Below are positions 42,660 to 52,057 of a stretch of DNA of 64,000 nt, one piece after another. Source of the stretch: Streptomyces sp. SCL15-4. Lineage in GTDB: Bacteria; Actinomycetota; Actinomycetes; Streptomycetales; Streptomycetaceae. Each line of letters begins with the position of its first letter. Within the stretch, counting starts at the first letter, position 1. A program made the position numbers and the translations under genes. The notes under the pieces are model-generated. The model was not told the origin of the DNA. It saw nothing but the letters and a program-made list of their open reading frames with translations, and ran no database searches. The DNA is taken from the NCBI RefSeq assembly GCF_033366695.1, contig NZ_JAOBTQ010000001.1:5208001-5272000 (forward strand), in the 5' to 3' direction.

Positions 42660-44480
42660 ATGAGCGCCCCAACCCCGGCACCCGGCGACGACAGGCCCCG
42701 CGAGGGCTACTACCCGGACCCGTCCATCCCCGGCTACGTCCGGTACTGGAACGGCGCCTCCTGGGTGCCCGGCACCAGCCGCCCGGCGCCGAAGGACGGC
42801 GAGCCGCTCATCCCGCCCCCCGGCATCCGGCCGGCCGTCCCCTCCGTGGAGGAGACGGGCCCCCACTTCTTCGACGAGGACCCGCCCGCCGCCCTGGCGA
42901 CGCCCCGCACCGAGCCCGGGCAGACCACCGGCCCCGGGCCACAGGACACGCCCGGCCGTCAGGAGCCCGTCACCCAGTGGGCCCAACCGGCTCGGAGCGG
43001 TCCGGCCGGCTCAGCCGACCAGTGGGCCCAGGCCGGTCAGTGGGAGGCCGTGGATCAGGCGGGCCAAAGCGGCCAGGCCGGTCAGTGGCCCCCGGCGGAC
43101 ACGGCGGCCCAAGGCGGTCCGCCCGCCCAGTGGAGCCAGCCGGCCCCGGCACCCCGGCCCGGAACACCCGGCCGGCCGGAAGCCACCGGTCTGCCCGGCG
43201 CCGCTGCTCAGTCCGGTGGGCCGGGTCTGCCCGGTGCCCCTGCCCAGGCCGGTGACCCCCGTCTGCCCGGCGCTCCCGGGGTGCCCGGCCAGACCGGTGC
43301 CTCCGGCCCGTCCGGTGCCCCCGGGCAGCCCGCCGCTCCCGGGCTTCCCGGGCAGCGGGACCGGTCGGCCGGGTTCGGCGGGGACGCCGGGCGCGGTGGC
43401 TGGGGTGCCGATCCGCGGATGCCGGCGGACTCTCCGGCCGGACCCGGCGGTCCGGGTGCCGCGCGTGCCGACGGCACCGCGACCCTTCCTCCGGCGCCCG
43501 ACGGCGACGCCCCGGACCCCGGGACGTTCGTCTTCCGGCGTCCGGTGCCCGGCCCGGCGGCGGGCCGTACCGACGACGGCACGATGACCATCCGCCCCGT
43601 ACCCTCCGACCCGCCCGGCCCCGCCGCCTCCGAAGGCACCCCGGCCGGCTTCGGCCCCCAGGGCCCCGTCGGCACCCCCGCCGCCCCCGCCGCCCCCGGC
43701 TTCGGCGCCGGAAAGGCCGCCGCCGCCCAAGCCGCCGCCGCGCAGACACCTCCGGCGGCCCAGGCACCCCAGCCGGGCCCCACCTCCCAGCCACCCCGGT
43801 CCGCCGTGGCGTCCCCCGTGCCGCAGCAGTCCGCTCCCGCCGTCCCCGTCACCCCGGTGACCACCGGGCCCGGTGGCGGGCAGGCGTCCTGGGCGCAGCA
43901 GGTGCACCAGCTGGCCGGTGGCGCGGACGAGGCGTCCGTCGCGCCGTGGAAGCCGCCGGTGGAGGACCTCTTCCAGGCCGCCGCGCGCCGGCAGGCCGCC
44001 GCGCGTCCCGCCGGGCTCGGCAGGCGCCTCGCGGCGCGCCTGATCGACCTGGCCGTGATCGGCGCCGTGACGGCCGCCGCGGCGGTGCCGCTCGGCACCC
44101 GGGCCGTGGACCACGTGCAGCGGAAGATCGACGCGGCCCGGCTGTCCGGCCGTCAGGTCACCGTGTGGCTGGTCGACGGCACGACCGGCACCAGCCTCGG
44201 CATCGTCCTCGCCGTGCTGCTGCTCGCCGGGGTCCTGTACGAGGTGCTGCCCACCGTCCGCTGGGGCCGCACCCTCGGCAAGAAGCTGTGCGGTCTGGAG
44301 GTGCGGGACATCGAGGCGCACGAGCCGCCGACGTTCGCCCCGGCGCTGCGCCGCTGGCTGGTGTTCAGCGTGCCGGGCCTGCTCCTCGTCGGTGCCGTCG
44401 GCGTGCTGTGGTGTCTGTTCGACCGGCCCTGGCGCCAGTGCTGGCACGACAAGGCGGCGCACACGTTCGTCGCGGGCTGA
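42660..44480 (+). CDS. RDD-domain membrane protein with DUF2510 and long disordered linker
   Basis: 606 residues. Residues ~17-40 form a DUF2510 module (GYYPDPSIPGYVRYWNGASW). A 400-residue Pro/Ala/Gly/Gln-rich disordered linker follows, with recurring GQ, PGAP and AQ motifs. The C-terminal ~170 residues are an RDD domain (RRLAARLIDLAVIGAV..., LGKKLCGLEVRDIEAHE) with three or four membrane segments. ATG 42660 is preferred; an in-frame GTG at 42615 exists. It is followed 75 bp later by a second RDD gene, probably a duplicate pair. The function of RDD proteins is mostly unknown. Confidence 0.8.
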   Translation: MSAPTPAPGDDRPREGYYPDPSIPGYVRYWNGASWVPGTSRPAPKDGEPLIPPPGIRPAVPSVEETGPHFFDEDPPAALATPRTEPGQTTGPGPQDTPGRQEPVTQWAQPARSGPAGSADQWAQAGQWEAVDQAGQSGQAGQWPPADTAAQGGPPAQWSQPAPAPRPGTPGRPEATGLPGAAAQSGGPGLPGAPAQAGDPRLPGAPGVPGQTGASGPSGAPGQPAAPGLPGQRDRSAGFGGDAGRGGWGADPRMPADSPAGPGGPGAARADGTATLPPAPDGDAPDPGTFVFRRPVPGPAAGRTDDGTMTIRPVPSDPPGPAASEGTPAGFGPQGPVGTPAAPAAPGFGAGKAAAAQAAAAQTPPAAQAPQPGPTSQPPRSAVASPVPQQSAPAVPVTPVTTGPGGGQASWAQQVHQLAGGADEASVAPWKPPVEDLFQAAARRQAAARPAGLGRRLAARLIDLAVIGAVTAAAAVPLGTRAVDHVQRKIDAARLSGRQVTVWLVDGTTGTSLGIVLAVLLLAGVLYEVLPTVRWGRTLGKKLCGLEVRDIEAHEPPTFAPALRRWLVFSVPGLLLVGAVGVLWCLFDRPWRQCWHDKAAHTFVAG

Positions 44481-44554
44481 GGCCGGGGCGGGGACGTACT
44501 CCGTACGGCCGTCTGCCGGATGCGCGGCGGCGGCCCACGGGTTCCACTCGGGCC

Positions 44555-45238
44555 ATGAGCAGCGAGACGCCCCCCGGCTCCGGAGAGCAGCCCCCCGAGG
44601 ACGACCCCTTCAGGAAGCGGCCCCCGTCGGACCAGGGACAGGGCTCGCCGTGCGACACCCCGCCGCCGTACGGCGGCGGCCAGCCCCCGCCCTCCGGCGG
44701 CCCCTACGGCGGCGGCCCTTACGGAGGAGGCCCCGGCGGCGGCCCGTACGGGTCCGGGGCCGGTGGCTATCCCGCCGATCCGCTGGCCGGCATGCCCCCG
44801 CTCGCGGACAGCGGCAAGCGCACGCTCGCGCGGATCATCGACATGGTCCTCGTCGGCATCGTCGTCTGGCTGCTCACCTCGGTGTTCGGCGTGCGCGAGT
44901 ACACCGTCGACGGCGACCGGATCGAGGTCGGCCGGTCCATCGCCCAGTCCTTGATCGCGGCCGTGCTCTACATCGCCTACGACACCGTCATGATCGGCAA
45001 GTCGGGACAGACCCTCGGCAAGAAGTGGCTCAACCTGCGGGTGGCCAACCTGGAGAACGGCGCCACCCCGTCCATGCCGACGTCGCTGACCCGCGCCCTG
45101 GTGCTGTGGGTGCCGTTCGCCTTCTGCTGCGCCTGTGTCTGGACGGCCGTCGCCGGCGGCTGGAGCTTCTTCGACAAGCCGTACAAACAGGGCCTGCACG
45201 ACAAGGCGGCCAAGACGGTGGTGGTCAGCACCCGTTGA
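44555..45238 (+). CDS. RDD-domain membrane protein
   Basis: 227 residues. A Pro/Gly-rich start with tandem GGPYGG units (about 38-70) is followed by an RDD domain (KRTLARIIDMVLVGIVVWLL..., GQTLGKKWLNLRVANLENG) with three or four membrane segments, ending at HDKAAKTVVVSTR. It is a shorter paralogue of the neighbour upstream and lacks its DUF2510 module. ATG 44555 is the only well-placed start. Confidence 0.82.
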   Translation: MSSETPPGSGEQPPEDDPFRKRPPSDQGQGSPCDTPPPYGGGQPPPSGGPYGGGPYGGGPGGGPYGSGAGGYPADPLAGMPPLADSGKRTLARIIDMVLVGIVVWLLTSVFGVREYTVDGDRIEVGRSIAQSLIAAVLYIAYDTVMIGKSGQTLGKKWLNLRVANLENGATPSMPTSLTRALVLWVPFAFCCACVWTAVAGGWSFFDKPYKQGLHDKAAKTVVVSTR

Positions 45239-45253
45239 GCGCGCCGCGGCCGG

Positions 45254-45496
45254 TCACAGGGACGTGGGCACGCGCCGCTCGTCGGCCACGGGCTCGGCGG
45301 GCGCCTGCGCTCCGCCCGCCCCCGGTGCGGGGACCGTCCATGCCACCAGCAGGCCCAGCGCGAGGGCCGCGACGGCGATGACGGCGATCCAGGGGCCCGA
45401 GGCCGTCTGGGACAGCAGCAGCATGGCGAGCGTCGAGAAGATCACGGTGCAGGAGCCGTAGGCGAACTGTGCGGTGGTCGGACGAGGCATGGCCAT
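45254..45496 (-). CDS. Small two-TM membrane protein
   Basis: 80 residues with two hydrophobic segments (about 13-30 and 34-54) and a polar Pro/Ala/Glu-rich tail. No known motif. Start ATG 45496 (MAMPRPTTA), with Met3 possible. It is convergent with the RDD gene and separated from the protease gene by a long regulatory region. Compact proteins of this type are conserved in Streptomyces without known function. Confidence 0.6.
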   Translation of the reverse strand: MAMPRPTTAQFAYGSCTVIFSTLAMLLLSQTASGPWIAVIAVAALALGLLVAWTVPAPGAGGAQAPAEPVADERRVPTSL

Positions 45497-45858
45497 CGTG
45501 TCCTCGGCAGTCTTCGGGGCGGGAAGCGGGCGTGCCGTTCGATTCTCCTGGCGTCCATGCCCGAGCGGGACGCCCGGTAAGCGTGGCCTAACCTACGGTA
45601 CCGGTGCACGGGGGGCGCACGGAGTCACCGTCTCGTCGGACGGCGTCGGCGGCACGCCGGTCGACACCTCGGCACCTGTCCGTAAAGCGAACTCCACCTC
45701 CGCATAGTGCACTTGTCCTGCTCAAGTCAAGGTCTGTCTTTTCTGCCAAACCTCTAGTCAAATGTCGTCACTTGACTACACGCGTTGATCTTGCGCGCAC
45801 GGATTCCTCCATGCCCGGAACCCCCTGTCCGTGTGCGCGGCGCGGGGGAGGAACTCAA
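45497..45858 (+). promoter_or_regulatory. 362-bp upstream region of the M6 protease with operator-like repeats
   Basis: Gene-free and comparatively AT-rich near the 3' end. It holds the inverted repeat TAGTCAA-N10-TTGACTA (45755-45761 with 45772-45778), and a nearby GTCAA repeat at 45725-45729. The spacing suggests a dimeric repressor or activator site. GGAGG just before GTG 45859 is the Shine-Dalgarno. A promoter pair could not be fixed with confidence. Confidence 0.5.
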
Positions 45859-48216
45859 GTGACCAGCAGATCCTGGACGTTCAGAGCGGCCGCCATCGGC
45901 GTGACCCTCGCGGCGGCGTCCGCCTCGTTCGCGACGTTCGCCGTCGCCGAGGCGAACACCCGGCCCCGGCCCGCCGCCGCCGACCGGCACGACCCCGCGC
46001 CGGTGAAGCAGCAGAAGCACGACTTGGACGGCCCGCTGAGCAAGACCCAGGACGCCCAGCGCGAAGAGGCCCTGAAGCAGCTCATATCGGGCAAGGCCAC
46101 CGCGCAGGAGCGCAACGGCTCCAAGGTCGTCAAGCTCAAGAGCCGCAAGGGCAAGAGCAAGTACGTCGAGCTGAGCCGCGAGAAGACCGACAAGATCTTC
46201 ACGATCCTGGTGGAGTTCGGCGACAAGACCGACCCCAAGTACGGCGGCGCCGCGGGCCCGCTGCACAACCGGATCGCCGCGCCGGACCGCACGAAGGACA
46301 ACTCCACGGCCTGGCAGAAGGACTACGACCAGAAGCACTACCAGGACCTCTACTTCGGCACCGGCAAGAAGACCGAGTCGCTGAAGAAGTACTACGAGAA
46401 GCAGTCCTCGGGCCGCTACTCGGTCTCCGGCGAGGTCACCGACTGGGTCAAGGTCCCGTACAACGAGGCCCGTTACGGCAACAACGCCTGTGGCTCGACC
46501 AACTGCCCGAGCGTGTGGAACATCGTCAGCGACGGCCTGGGCGCCTGGGTCGCGCAGCAGAAGGCGGCCGGCCGCAGCGACGCCGACATCAAGAAGGACC
46601 TCGCCCAGTACGACCAGTGGGACCGGTACGACTATGACGGCGACGGCGACTTCAACGAGCCGGACGGCTACGTCGACCACTTCCAGATCGTGCACGCCGG
46701 CGAGGACGAGTCCGCGGGCGGCGGCGTCCAGGGCACGGACGCGATCTGGGCCCACCGCTGGTACGCCTTCGGCACCGACGCCGGCGCCACCGGCCCGCAG
46801 AACAACAAGCTCGGCGGCACCCAGGTCGGCGACACCGGCATCTGGGTCGGCGACTACACCATCCAGCCGGAGAACGGCGGCCTCGGCGTCTACGCCCACG
46901 AGTACGGGCACGACCTCGGTCTGCCGGACGAGTACGACACCGCGGGCGGCGACAACTCCACCGGCTTCTGGACCCTGATGTCCTCCGGTTCCTGGCTCGG
47001 CCGGGGCGAGGAGTCCATCGGCGACCTGCCCGGCGACATGAACGCCTGGGACAAGCTCCAGCTGGGCTGGCTGAACTTCGACACCGCCACGGCCGGCAAG
47101 CAGTCCACGCACAAGCTGGGCCCGGCCGAGTACAACACCTTCGACAAGCAGGCCCTCGTGGTCAACCTGCCCGACAAGGCGGTCACCACCACGATCACCC
47201 AGCCCGCCCAGGGCTCCACCCAGTGGTGGAGCGGCAGCGGCAACGACCTGAAGAACACGCTGACCCGGTCCGTGGACCTGTCCGGCAAGACCTCGGCGAG
47301 CCTCACCCTGGACGGCTGGTGGGCCACCGAGGACGGCTACGACTACGTCTACACCGAGGTGTCCACCGACGGCGGCGCCAACTGGACCGCGCTGGACGGC
47401 ACGGCGGACGGCCAGGCCCTGCCGAAGGACGCCAGCGGCAAGCCGGCGCTGAGCGGCTTCTCGCAGACGCACAAGAAGCTGTCGTTCCCGCTGGACGCGT
47501 ACGCGGGCAAGAAGATCGACCTGCGCTTCCGCTACGCCACCGACGGCGGTGTCGCGGAGAACGGCTTCACCGCCGACGAGATCACCGTGACCGCCGACGG
47601 CACCCCGCTGTTCTCCGACGACGCCGAGAAGGCGGACGCCGGCTGGAGCGCGAACGGCTTCTCCCGCATCGGAGCGTCCTTCACCAAGGACTACAAGCAG
47701 TACTACATCGCCGAGAACCGGCAGTACGTGTCGTACGACAAGACGCTGAAGACGGGCCCGTACAACTTCGGCTTCGCGTCGCGTCCGGACTGGGTGGAGC
47801 ACTACCCGTACCAGAACGGCCTGCTGATCTGGAAGTGGGACACCTCCCAGGCCGACAACAACACCAACAGCACCAACGGCCACCCGGGCACCGGTCTGAT
47901 CCTGCCGGTCGACTCGCACCCGACGGCGCTGAAGTGGGCCGACGGCACGCTGCTGCGCAACCGCGTCCAGGCCTACGACTCGCCGTTCAGCCTGTACGCC
48001 ACGGACGGCATCACCCTGCACAAGGCCGACGTCGCGCTGAAGATCAAGGGCTCGAAGGGCGTGCCGGTCTTCAACGACCACGCGAGCGCCTACTACGACC
48101 CGGCGAACCCGACCGGTGGCGTGAAGGTCACTGACACCAACACCAAGATCGCGATCGTCAAGGAGGCCAAGGACGGCTCGACGATCTCGCTCAAGGTGGG
48201 GCCCGCGGTGAAGTAA
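45859..48216 (+). CDS. Secreted M6 metalloprotease (immune inhibitor A type)
   Basis: 785 residues. A signal peptide (about 1-32) and a propeptide-like region precede the M6 catalytic domain: zinc site HEYGHDLGLPDEYD (HExxHxxGxxD) with the downstream Met-turn region FWTLMSSGSW. The C-terminal part has MAM/InhA-type beta-sandwich modules (SLTLDGWWATEDGYDYVYTEVSTDGG..., GFTADEITVTADG). It should digest extracellular proteins. GTG 45859 follows GGAGG. The preceding open frame back to 45604 is unsupported. A terminator lies at 48243-48276. Confidence 0.92.
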   Translation: MTSRSWTFRAAAIGVTLAAASASFATFAVAEANTRPRPAAADRHDPAPVKQQKHDLDGPLSKTQDAQREEALKQLISGKATAQERNGSKVVKLKSRKGKSKYVELSREKTDKIFTILVEFGDKTDPKYGGAAGPLHNRIAAPDRTKDNSTAWQKDYDQKHYQDLYFGTGKKTESLKKYYEKQSSGRYSVSGEVTDWVKVPYNEARYGNNACGSTNCPSVWNIVSDGLGAWVAQQKAAGRSDADIKKDLAQYDQWDRYDYDGDGDFNEPDGYVDHFQIVHAGEDESAGGGVQGTDAIWAHRWYAFGTDAGATGPQNNKLGGTQVGDTGIWVGDYTIQPENGGLGVYAHEYGHDLGLPDEYDTAGGDNSTGFWTLMSSGSWLGRGEESIGDLPGDMNAWDKLQLGWLNFDTATAGKQSTHKLGPAEYNTFDKQALVVNLPDKAVTTTITQPAQGSTQWWSGSGNDLKNTLTRSVDLSGKTSASLTLDGWWATEDGYDYVYTEVSTDGGANWTALDGTADGQALPKDASGKPALSGFSQTHKKLSFPLDAYAGKKIDLRFRYATDGGVAENGFTADEITVTADGTPLFSDDAEKADAGWSANGFSRIGASFTKDYKQYYIAENRQYVSYDKTLKTGPYNFGFASRPDWVEHYPYQNGLLIWKWDTSQADNNTNSTNGHPGTGLILPVDSHPTALKWADGTLLRNRVQAYDSPFSLYATDGITLHKADVALKIKGSKGVPVFNDHASAYYDPANPTGGVKVTDTNTKIAIVKEAKDGSTISLKVGPAVK

Positions 48217-48242
48217 TTCCCGAAACCGCAGGTCAGTAGCGT

Positions 48243-48276
48243 ATCGGCGGCAACCCTCTGGCGGGTTGCCGCCGAT
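48243..48276 (+). terminator. Terminator of the M6 protease gene
   Basis: Perfect 14-bp stem (48243-48256 with 48263-48276) and a 6-nt loop, followed by CGTGTTT. It starts 27 bp after the protease stop codon. Confidence 0.85.
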
Positions 48277-48336
48277 CGTGTTTAGGTGCGCCTATGCAGC
48301 GCTTATTGACACCGACCGGAACGGGGATGTGACCGC

Positions 48337-48657
48337 ATGGCCGCTGGAGGCTTCTGCAAGCTGCCGAACGGCACGGTGGTGGTGGCACTGAACCTGCCGT
48401 ACGGCCCCGCCCGCGTGCGGGTCCTGGTGCACGCCGCCAACCGTGCGCGCGCCCTGACCCGGCTGAGGAACCTGGGCCTGCGGGCGGTGTACCTGCGGGG
48501 CAACGCCGAGCCTCCGACACCGGACGAGATCACGGCGGTCCTGCACCATCCCGACGGCCTGGTCTGGCGCACGGCCCCCACGGCCGACGGCGTCCCGGCG
48601 ACCGAGCTGTGGCATCCCATCCGCGCGCTGCTGCGGAGGCCGGCGGCGGTGGGCTGA
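48337..48657 (+). CDS. Conserved hypothetical protein, 106 aa
   Basis: Starts MAAGGFCKLPNGTVVVALNLP and shows alternating hydrophobic stretches (ARVRVLVHAAN, LRAVYLRGNA) with a Leu/Arg-rich end. It has no signal peptide or clear domain. Similar short proteins recur in Streptomyces. ATG 48337 has a weak GGGGATG upstream. The function is not recognised. Confidence 0.6.
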   Translation: MAAGGFCKLPNGTVVVALNLPYGPARVRVLVHAANRARALTRLRNLGLRAVYLRGNAEPPTPDEITAVLHHPDGLVWRTAPTADGVPATELWHPIRALLRRPAAVG

Positions 48658-48705
48658 GGCGGCCCGTGCGGCGCGGCGGCCCGTGGGGTGCGGCGGCCCG
48701 CCTTC

Positions 48706-49299
48706 CTAGCCGCCGACGACCGGCTTGCCCGTCAGCTCGACGCCCGCCGCGCGCAGCTCCTCCAGGGCCCGCTCGGTCGTCTCCGCGGCCACACCGGCCG
48801 TGAGGTCCAGCAGGACCTGGGTGCGAAAGCCCTCCCGCGCGGCGTCCAGGGCGGTGGCGCGCACGCAGTGGTCCGTGGCGATGCCCACCACGTCCACCTC
48901 CGTGATCTCCCGGGAGCGGAGCCAGGCGGCCAGGGACACGCCGTTCTCGTCCGCGCCCTCGAAGCCGCTGTACGCCGCCGCGTACGCCCCCTTGTCGAAC
49001 ACGGCGTCCACCGCGCCGGAGGCGACCGCCGGAGCGAAGTTCGGGTGGAAGCCCACGCCCTCGGTGCCCGCGACGCAGTGCGCGGGCCAGGAGTGGACGT
49101 AGTCGGGGTCGTCCGCGAAGTGGCCGCCGGGCGCGATGTGATGATCGCGGGTGGCCACCACGTGCCGGTAGCCCGTGCCCGCCGCCTCCCCGATCAGCTC
49201 GGTCACGGCGGCGGCCACGTCCGCCCCTCCGGCCACCGCGAGGCTGCCCCCCTCGCAGAAGTCGTTCTGCACATCTACGACGATCAAGGCGCGGCGCAT
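48706..49299 (-). CDS. pncA: Nicotinamidase (isochorismatase fold)
   Basis: 197 residues starting MRRALIVVDVQNDF, with the catalytic Asp9. The Lys lies in FDKGAYAAAYSGF and the Cys in GIATDHCVRATA, completing the Asp-Lys-Cys triad; DHHIAPGGHF suits the metal site. It converts nicotinamide to nicotinate for NAD salvage. ATG 49299 is chosen by the conserved N-terminus and the AAGGA before it. It follows pncB on the same strand after 94 bp, giving a salvage pair. Confidence 0.93.
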   Translation of the reverse strand: MRRALIVVDVQNDFCEGGSLAVAGGADVAAAVTELIGEAAGTGYRHVVATRDHHIAPGGHFADDPDYVHSWPAHCVAGTEGVGFHPNFAPAVASGAVDAVFDKGAYAAAYSGFEGADENGVSLAAWLRSREITEVDVVGIATDHCVRATALDAAREGFRTQVLLDLTAGVAAETTERALEELRAAGVELTGKPVVGG

Positions 49300-49393
49300 G
49301 GTGGGTGTCCTTCGACTGAGAGTGAAGTAACCGAGCCTAGAGACTTCCGGGCCCGTGCGGGAGGGGTGAGAGGGGGCGGACGGCGGTCGCGCT

Positions 49394-50740
49394 TTAGCTA
49401 CCCGAGCGCCCGTGGACATACTCCGTCGGAATGACGGGTTCCCCGCGCGAGAGCTGTGTGGCGGACAGCGGCAGATTCGCCCGGGCCGCGATGTGCCGGT
49501 CCCGGGTCACGTCCAGCGACTCGCGGGCCACCACCGTCCCGCCGCGCACCAGCGGCACCAGCAGCTGCCGGTCGGCCAGCTCGGCCGGCACCGGCCCGGT
49601 GCCGACCACCTCGGCCTCGGCGGTCCCGTCCGCGTCCAGCCGGCGCGCCGCCCACTTGCGGCCGCCGACCGACACCTTGCCGCCGCTGGACTTCTTCGCG
49701 ACCGGCACCAGCGGCGCCTTGGGGTCGGCGGAGTCGGCGCGGGCGACCAGCTTGTAGACCATGGAGCTGGTGGGGTGCCCGGAGCCGGTCACCAGCTGGG
49801 TGCCGACGCCGTAGGCGTCCACGGGGGCGGCGGCCAGCGAGGCGATGGCGTACTCGTCCAGGTCCGAGGTCACGATGATCTTCGTGTCCGTCGCGCCCAG
49901 CTCGTCCAGCTGCTGCCGCACCCGGTGGGCCACCAGCAGCAGGTCCCCGGAGTCGATGCGGACCGCGCCCAGCTCGGGGCCGGCCACCTCCACCGCCGTA
50001 CGGACGGCCTCGGTGACGTCGTAGGTGTCCACCAGGAGGGTGGTGCCCCGGCCGAGGGTCTCCACCTGGGCCCGGAAGGCGTCCCGCTCGCGGTCGTGCA
50101 GCAGGGTGAAGGCGTGCGCCGAGGTGCCGACGGTGGGGATGCCGTAGCGGAACCCGGCCGCGAGGTCGGAGGTGGTGGCGAAGCCGCCGACGTAGGCGGC
50201 GCGGGCGGCGGCCACCGCGGCCAGTTCGTGGGTGCGCCGGGCGCCCATCTCGATCAGCGGCCGGTCACCGGCGGCGGAGGCCATCCGGGAGGCCGCGGCG
50301 GCGATCGCGGAGTCGTGGTTGAGGATGGACAGGATCACCGTCTCCAGCAGGACGCACTCGGCGAAGCTGCCCTCGACCCGCAGGATCGGCGAGCCGGGGA
50401 AGTACACCTCGCCCTCGGGGTAGCCCCATATGTCGCCGCCGAACCGGTAGCCGGCGAGCCAGGCCAGGGTCTCCTCGTCGACGATCTGACGCTCGCGCAG
50501 GAAGGTCAGGACGCCCGCGTCGAAGCGGAAGTTCTCCACCGCGTCCAGGACGCGCCCGGTGCCGGCCACCACGCCGTAGCGGCGCCCGTCCGGCAGCCGC
50601 CGGGTGAAGACCTCGAACACGCTCCGCCGTTCGGCCGTACCGGCCTTCAGCGCGGCGCGCAGCATCGTCAGCTCGTACTGGTCCGTGAAGAGCGCCGTCG
50701 AGGGAACGTCCACCGGCAGCCCAAGGTCCGCTGTGTTCAT
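49394..50740 (-). CDS. pncB: Nicotinate phosphoribosyltransferase
   Basis: 448 residues. It makes nicotinate mononucleotide from nicotinate and PRPP. Family stretches: [15 protein letters not shown] at the N-terminus, [50 protein letters not shown] (active-site His) and [18 protein letters not shown]. The start ([20 protein letters not shown]) is 8 nt after a minus-strand TACGAT (50749-50754), so the mRNA may be leaderless. pncA is next. Confidence 0.93.
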   Translation of the reverse strand: MNTADLGLPVDVPSTALFTDQYELTMLRAALKAGTAERRSVFEVFTRRLPDGRRYGVVAGTGRVLDAVENFRFDAGVLTFLRERQIVDEETLAWLAGYRFGGDIWGYPEGEVYFPGSPILRVEGSFAECVLLETVILSILNHDSAIAAAASRMASAAGDRPLIEMGARRTHELAAVAAARAAYVGGFATTSDLAAGFRYGIPTVGTSAHAFTLLHDRERDAFRAQVETLGRGTTLLVDTYDVTEAVRTAVEVAGPELGAVRIDSGDLLLVAHRVRQQLDELGATDTKIIVTSDLDEYAIASLAAAPVDAYGVGTQLVTGSGHPTSSMVYKLVARADSADPKAPLVPVAKKSSGGKVSVGGRKWAARRLDADGTAEAEVVGTGPVPAELADRQLLVPLVRGGTVVARESLDVTRDRHIAARANLPLSATQLSRGEPVIPTEYVHGRSGS

Positions 50741-50797
50741 GTCGGGGAATCGTACTCCCTTTTCGTCGGTGTGACGATTTATGGAGGCCGTGGCAGC

Positions 50798-51115
50798 ATG
50801 GGCTGTGTGACGTCACCCGCGCCCGTAGAGATCGAACGCCCCGCGTCGGCGGAGGAGAGTTCTCCCGTAACCGAGCCTGACGTCCCCTGGGTCACCATCG
50901 TGCACAACGACCCGGTCAACCTCATGAGCTATGTGACCTATGTCTTCCAGTCGTACTTCGGCTACTCCAAGGACAAGGCCACCAAGCTCATGCTCGACGT
51001 CCACCACAAGGGCCGGGCGGTCGTCTCCAGCGGAAGCCGCGAGGAGATGGAACGCGACGTGCAGGCGATGCACGGCTACGGCCTGTGGGCCACCCTCCAG
51101 CAGGACCGGAAGTAA
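50798..51115 (+). CDS. clpS: ATP-dependent Clp protease adaptor ClpS
   Basis: 105 residues. The conserved fold shows [47 protein letters not shown], with the substrate-binding Asn-Asp and hydrophobic pocket residues, and a flexible N-terminal extension. ClpS delivers N-degron proteins to ClpAP/ClpCP. ATG 50798 has GGAGG (50783-50787) 10 nt upstream; GTG 50807 in frame is less well placed. The DUF2017 gene follows after 9 bp, a common actinobacterial pairing. Confidence 0.94.
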   Translation: MGCVTSPAPVEIERPASAEESSPVTEPDVPWVTIVHNDPVNLMSYVTYVFQSYFGYSKDKATKLMLDVHHKGRAVVSSGSREEMERDVQAMHGYGLWATLQQDRK

Positions 51116-51124
51116 ACGCCGCAG

Positions 51125-51730
51125 ATGCCCGGACACTTCGAACCGCTCCCCGGCGGCGGCGCGGCCGTCGCGCTCGACGAGGTCGAGATCTCCATCATCC
51201 GGTCGCTGGCCGTCCAGCTCCTGGAACTCATCGGCCCCGGGCCCGGCGCCGACGCCCCGGACGACCCGCTCGCCGAGCTGTTCGCCGACGGCCCGAGCGA
51301 GCCGCCCGCCGATCCGGTCCTCAGGAGGCTCTTCCCGGACGCCTACAGCGACCCGGACAAGGCCCCGGCCTCGCCGGCCGAGGCCGAGCAGCGGCGGGCG
51401 CACTCCGCCGAGTTCCGCCGCTACACCGAGAACGACCTGCGCGCGGGCAAGCGGGAGAACGCCCTCGGCGTGATCCGCTCCCTGGACGCGCTCGCCGCGG
51501 CCGGCGAGGGCGGAGCGGTGCTGAAGCTGACCCGCGAGGAGTCCCGGCAGTGGCTCGGCGCGCTCAACGACCTGCGGCTGGCGATCGGCGCCCGGCTGGA
51601 GATCACGGACGAGGACGACACGGATCTGCTCTACCGGCTGCCGGAGGAAGACCCCCGCAAGCCGATGGTGCTGGCCTACCTCTGGCTGGGCGGGCTCCAG
51701 GAGACCTTGGTGGCAACCCTGCTGTCGTGA
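51125..51730 (+). CDS. DUF2017 family protein
   Basis: 201 residues. DUF2017 hallmark: ALDEVEISIIRSLAVQLLELIG, then a middle stretch with FRRYTENDLRAGKRENALGVIRSL and the end RKPMVLAYLWLGGLQETLVATLL. The protein is helical and probably cytosolic. Its function is unknown, but it is nearly always placed after clpS in actinobacteria, so a role in ClpS-linked proteolysis is a reasonable inference. Confidence 0.85.
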   Translation: MPGHFEPLPGGGAAVALDEVEISIIRSLAVQLLELIGPGPGADAPDDPLAELFADGPSEPPADPVLRRLFPDAYSDPDKAPASPAEAEQRRAHSAEFRRYTENDLRAGKRENALGVIRSLDALAAAGEGGAVLKLTREESRQWLGALNDLRLAIGARLEITDEDDTDLLYRLPEEDPRKPMVLAYLWLGGLQETLVATLLS

Positions 51731-52057
51731 CCCGGATTGGCCGGTTCCGTTCGCTGTTCGCTCAGGGAACGCTCAATTCCGAATAACGATCCCATCACCC
51801 TCGCGGTCATTTTTAATACTTTCGGACCATCTTTGTCCGCTTTTATCTGTGGCGTGGCTCACACCGCCCCTCTGTGATCAGTATTGCGCGCGTGATAAAT
51901 CTTCACGACCGCCCGGCGAACACCACCCATGTTCGGCCGGGTGCGCCACCGAGCCGACGACCGTCGGCCAGGCAACAGCTCCATTTATCCGGGGGGATCG
52001 AGACCCGATCCGCGGCCGTTGACCGGCCCGGGTCGTTATGGAGAAAGGCGCACCACC
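51731..52057 (+). promoter_or_regulatory. 327-bp AT-richer promoter region of the amino-acid permease
   Basis: Gene-free. The 5' two thirds contain AT-rich runs (TTTTTAATACTTT, TTTTATCTG, GATAAATC) unusual for this genome, which suggests regulatory DNA or nucleoid-protein binding. No inverted repeat of a known regulator is evident to me. The Shine-Dalgarno GGAGAAAGG lies at about 52039-52047. Confidence 0.45.

Noticed and set aside
45754-48081. Antisense ORF of 775 aa over the M6 protease
   Set aside because: Shadow of a gene with intact zinc-protease motifs; repetitive Val/Leu/Arg composition.
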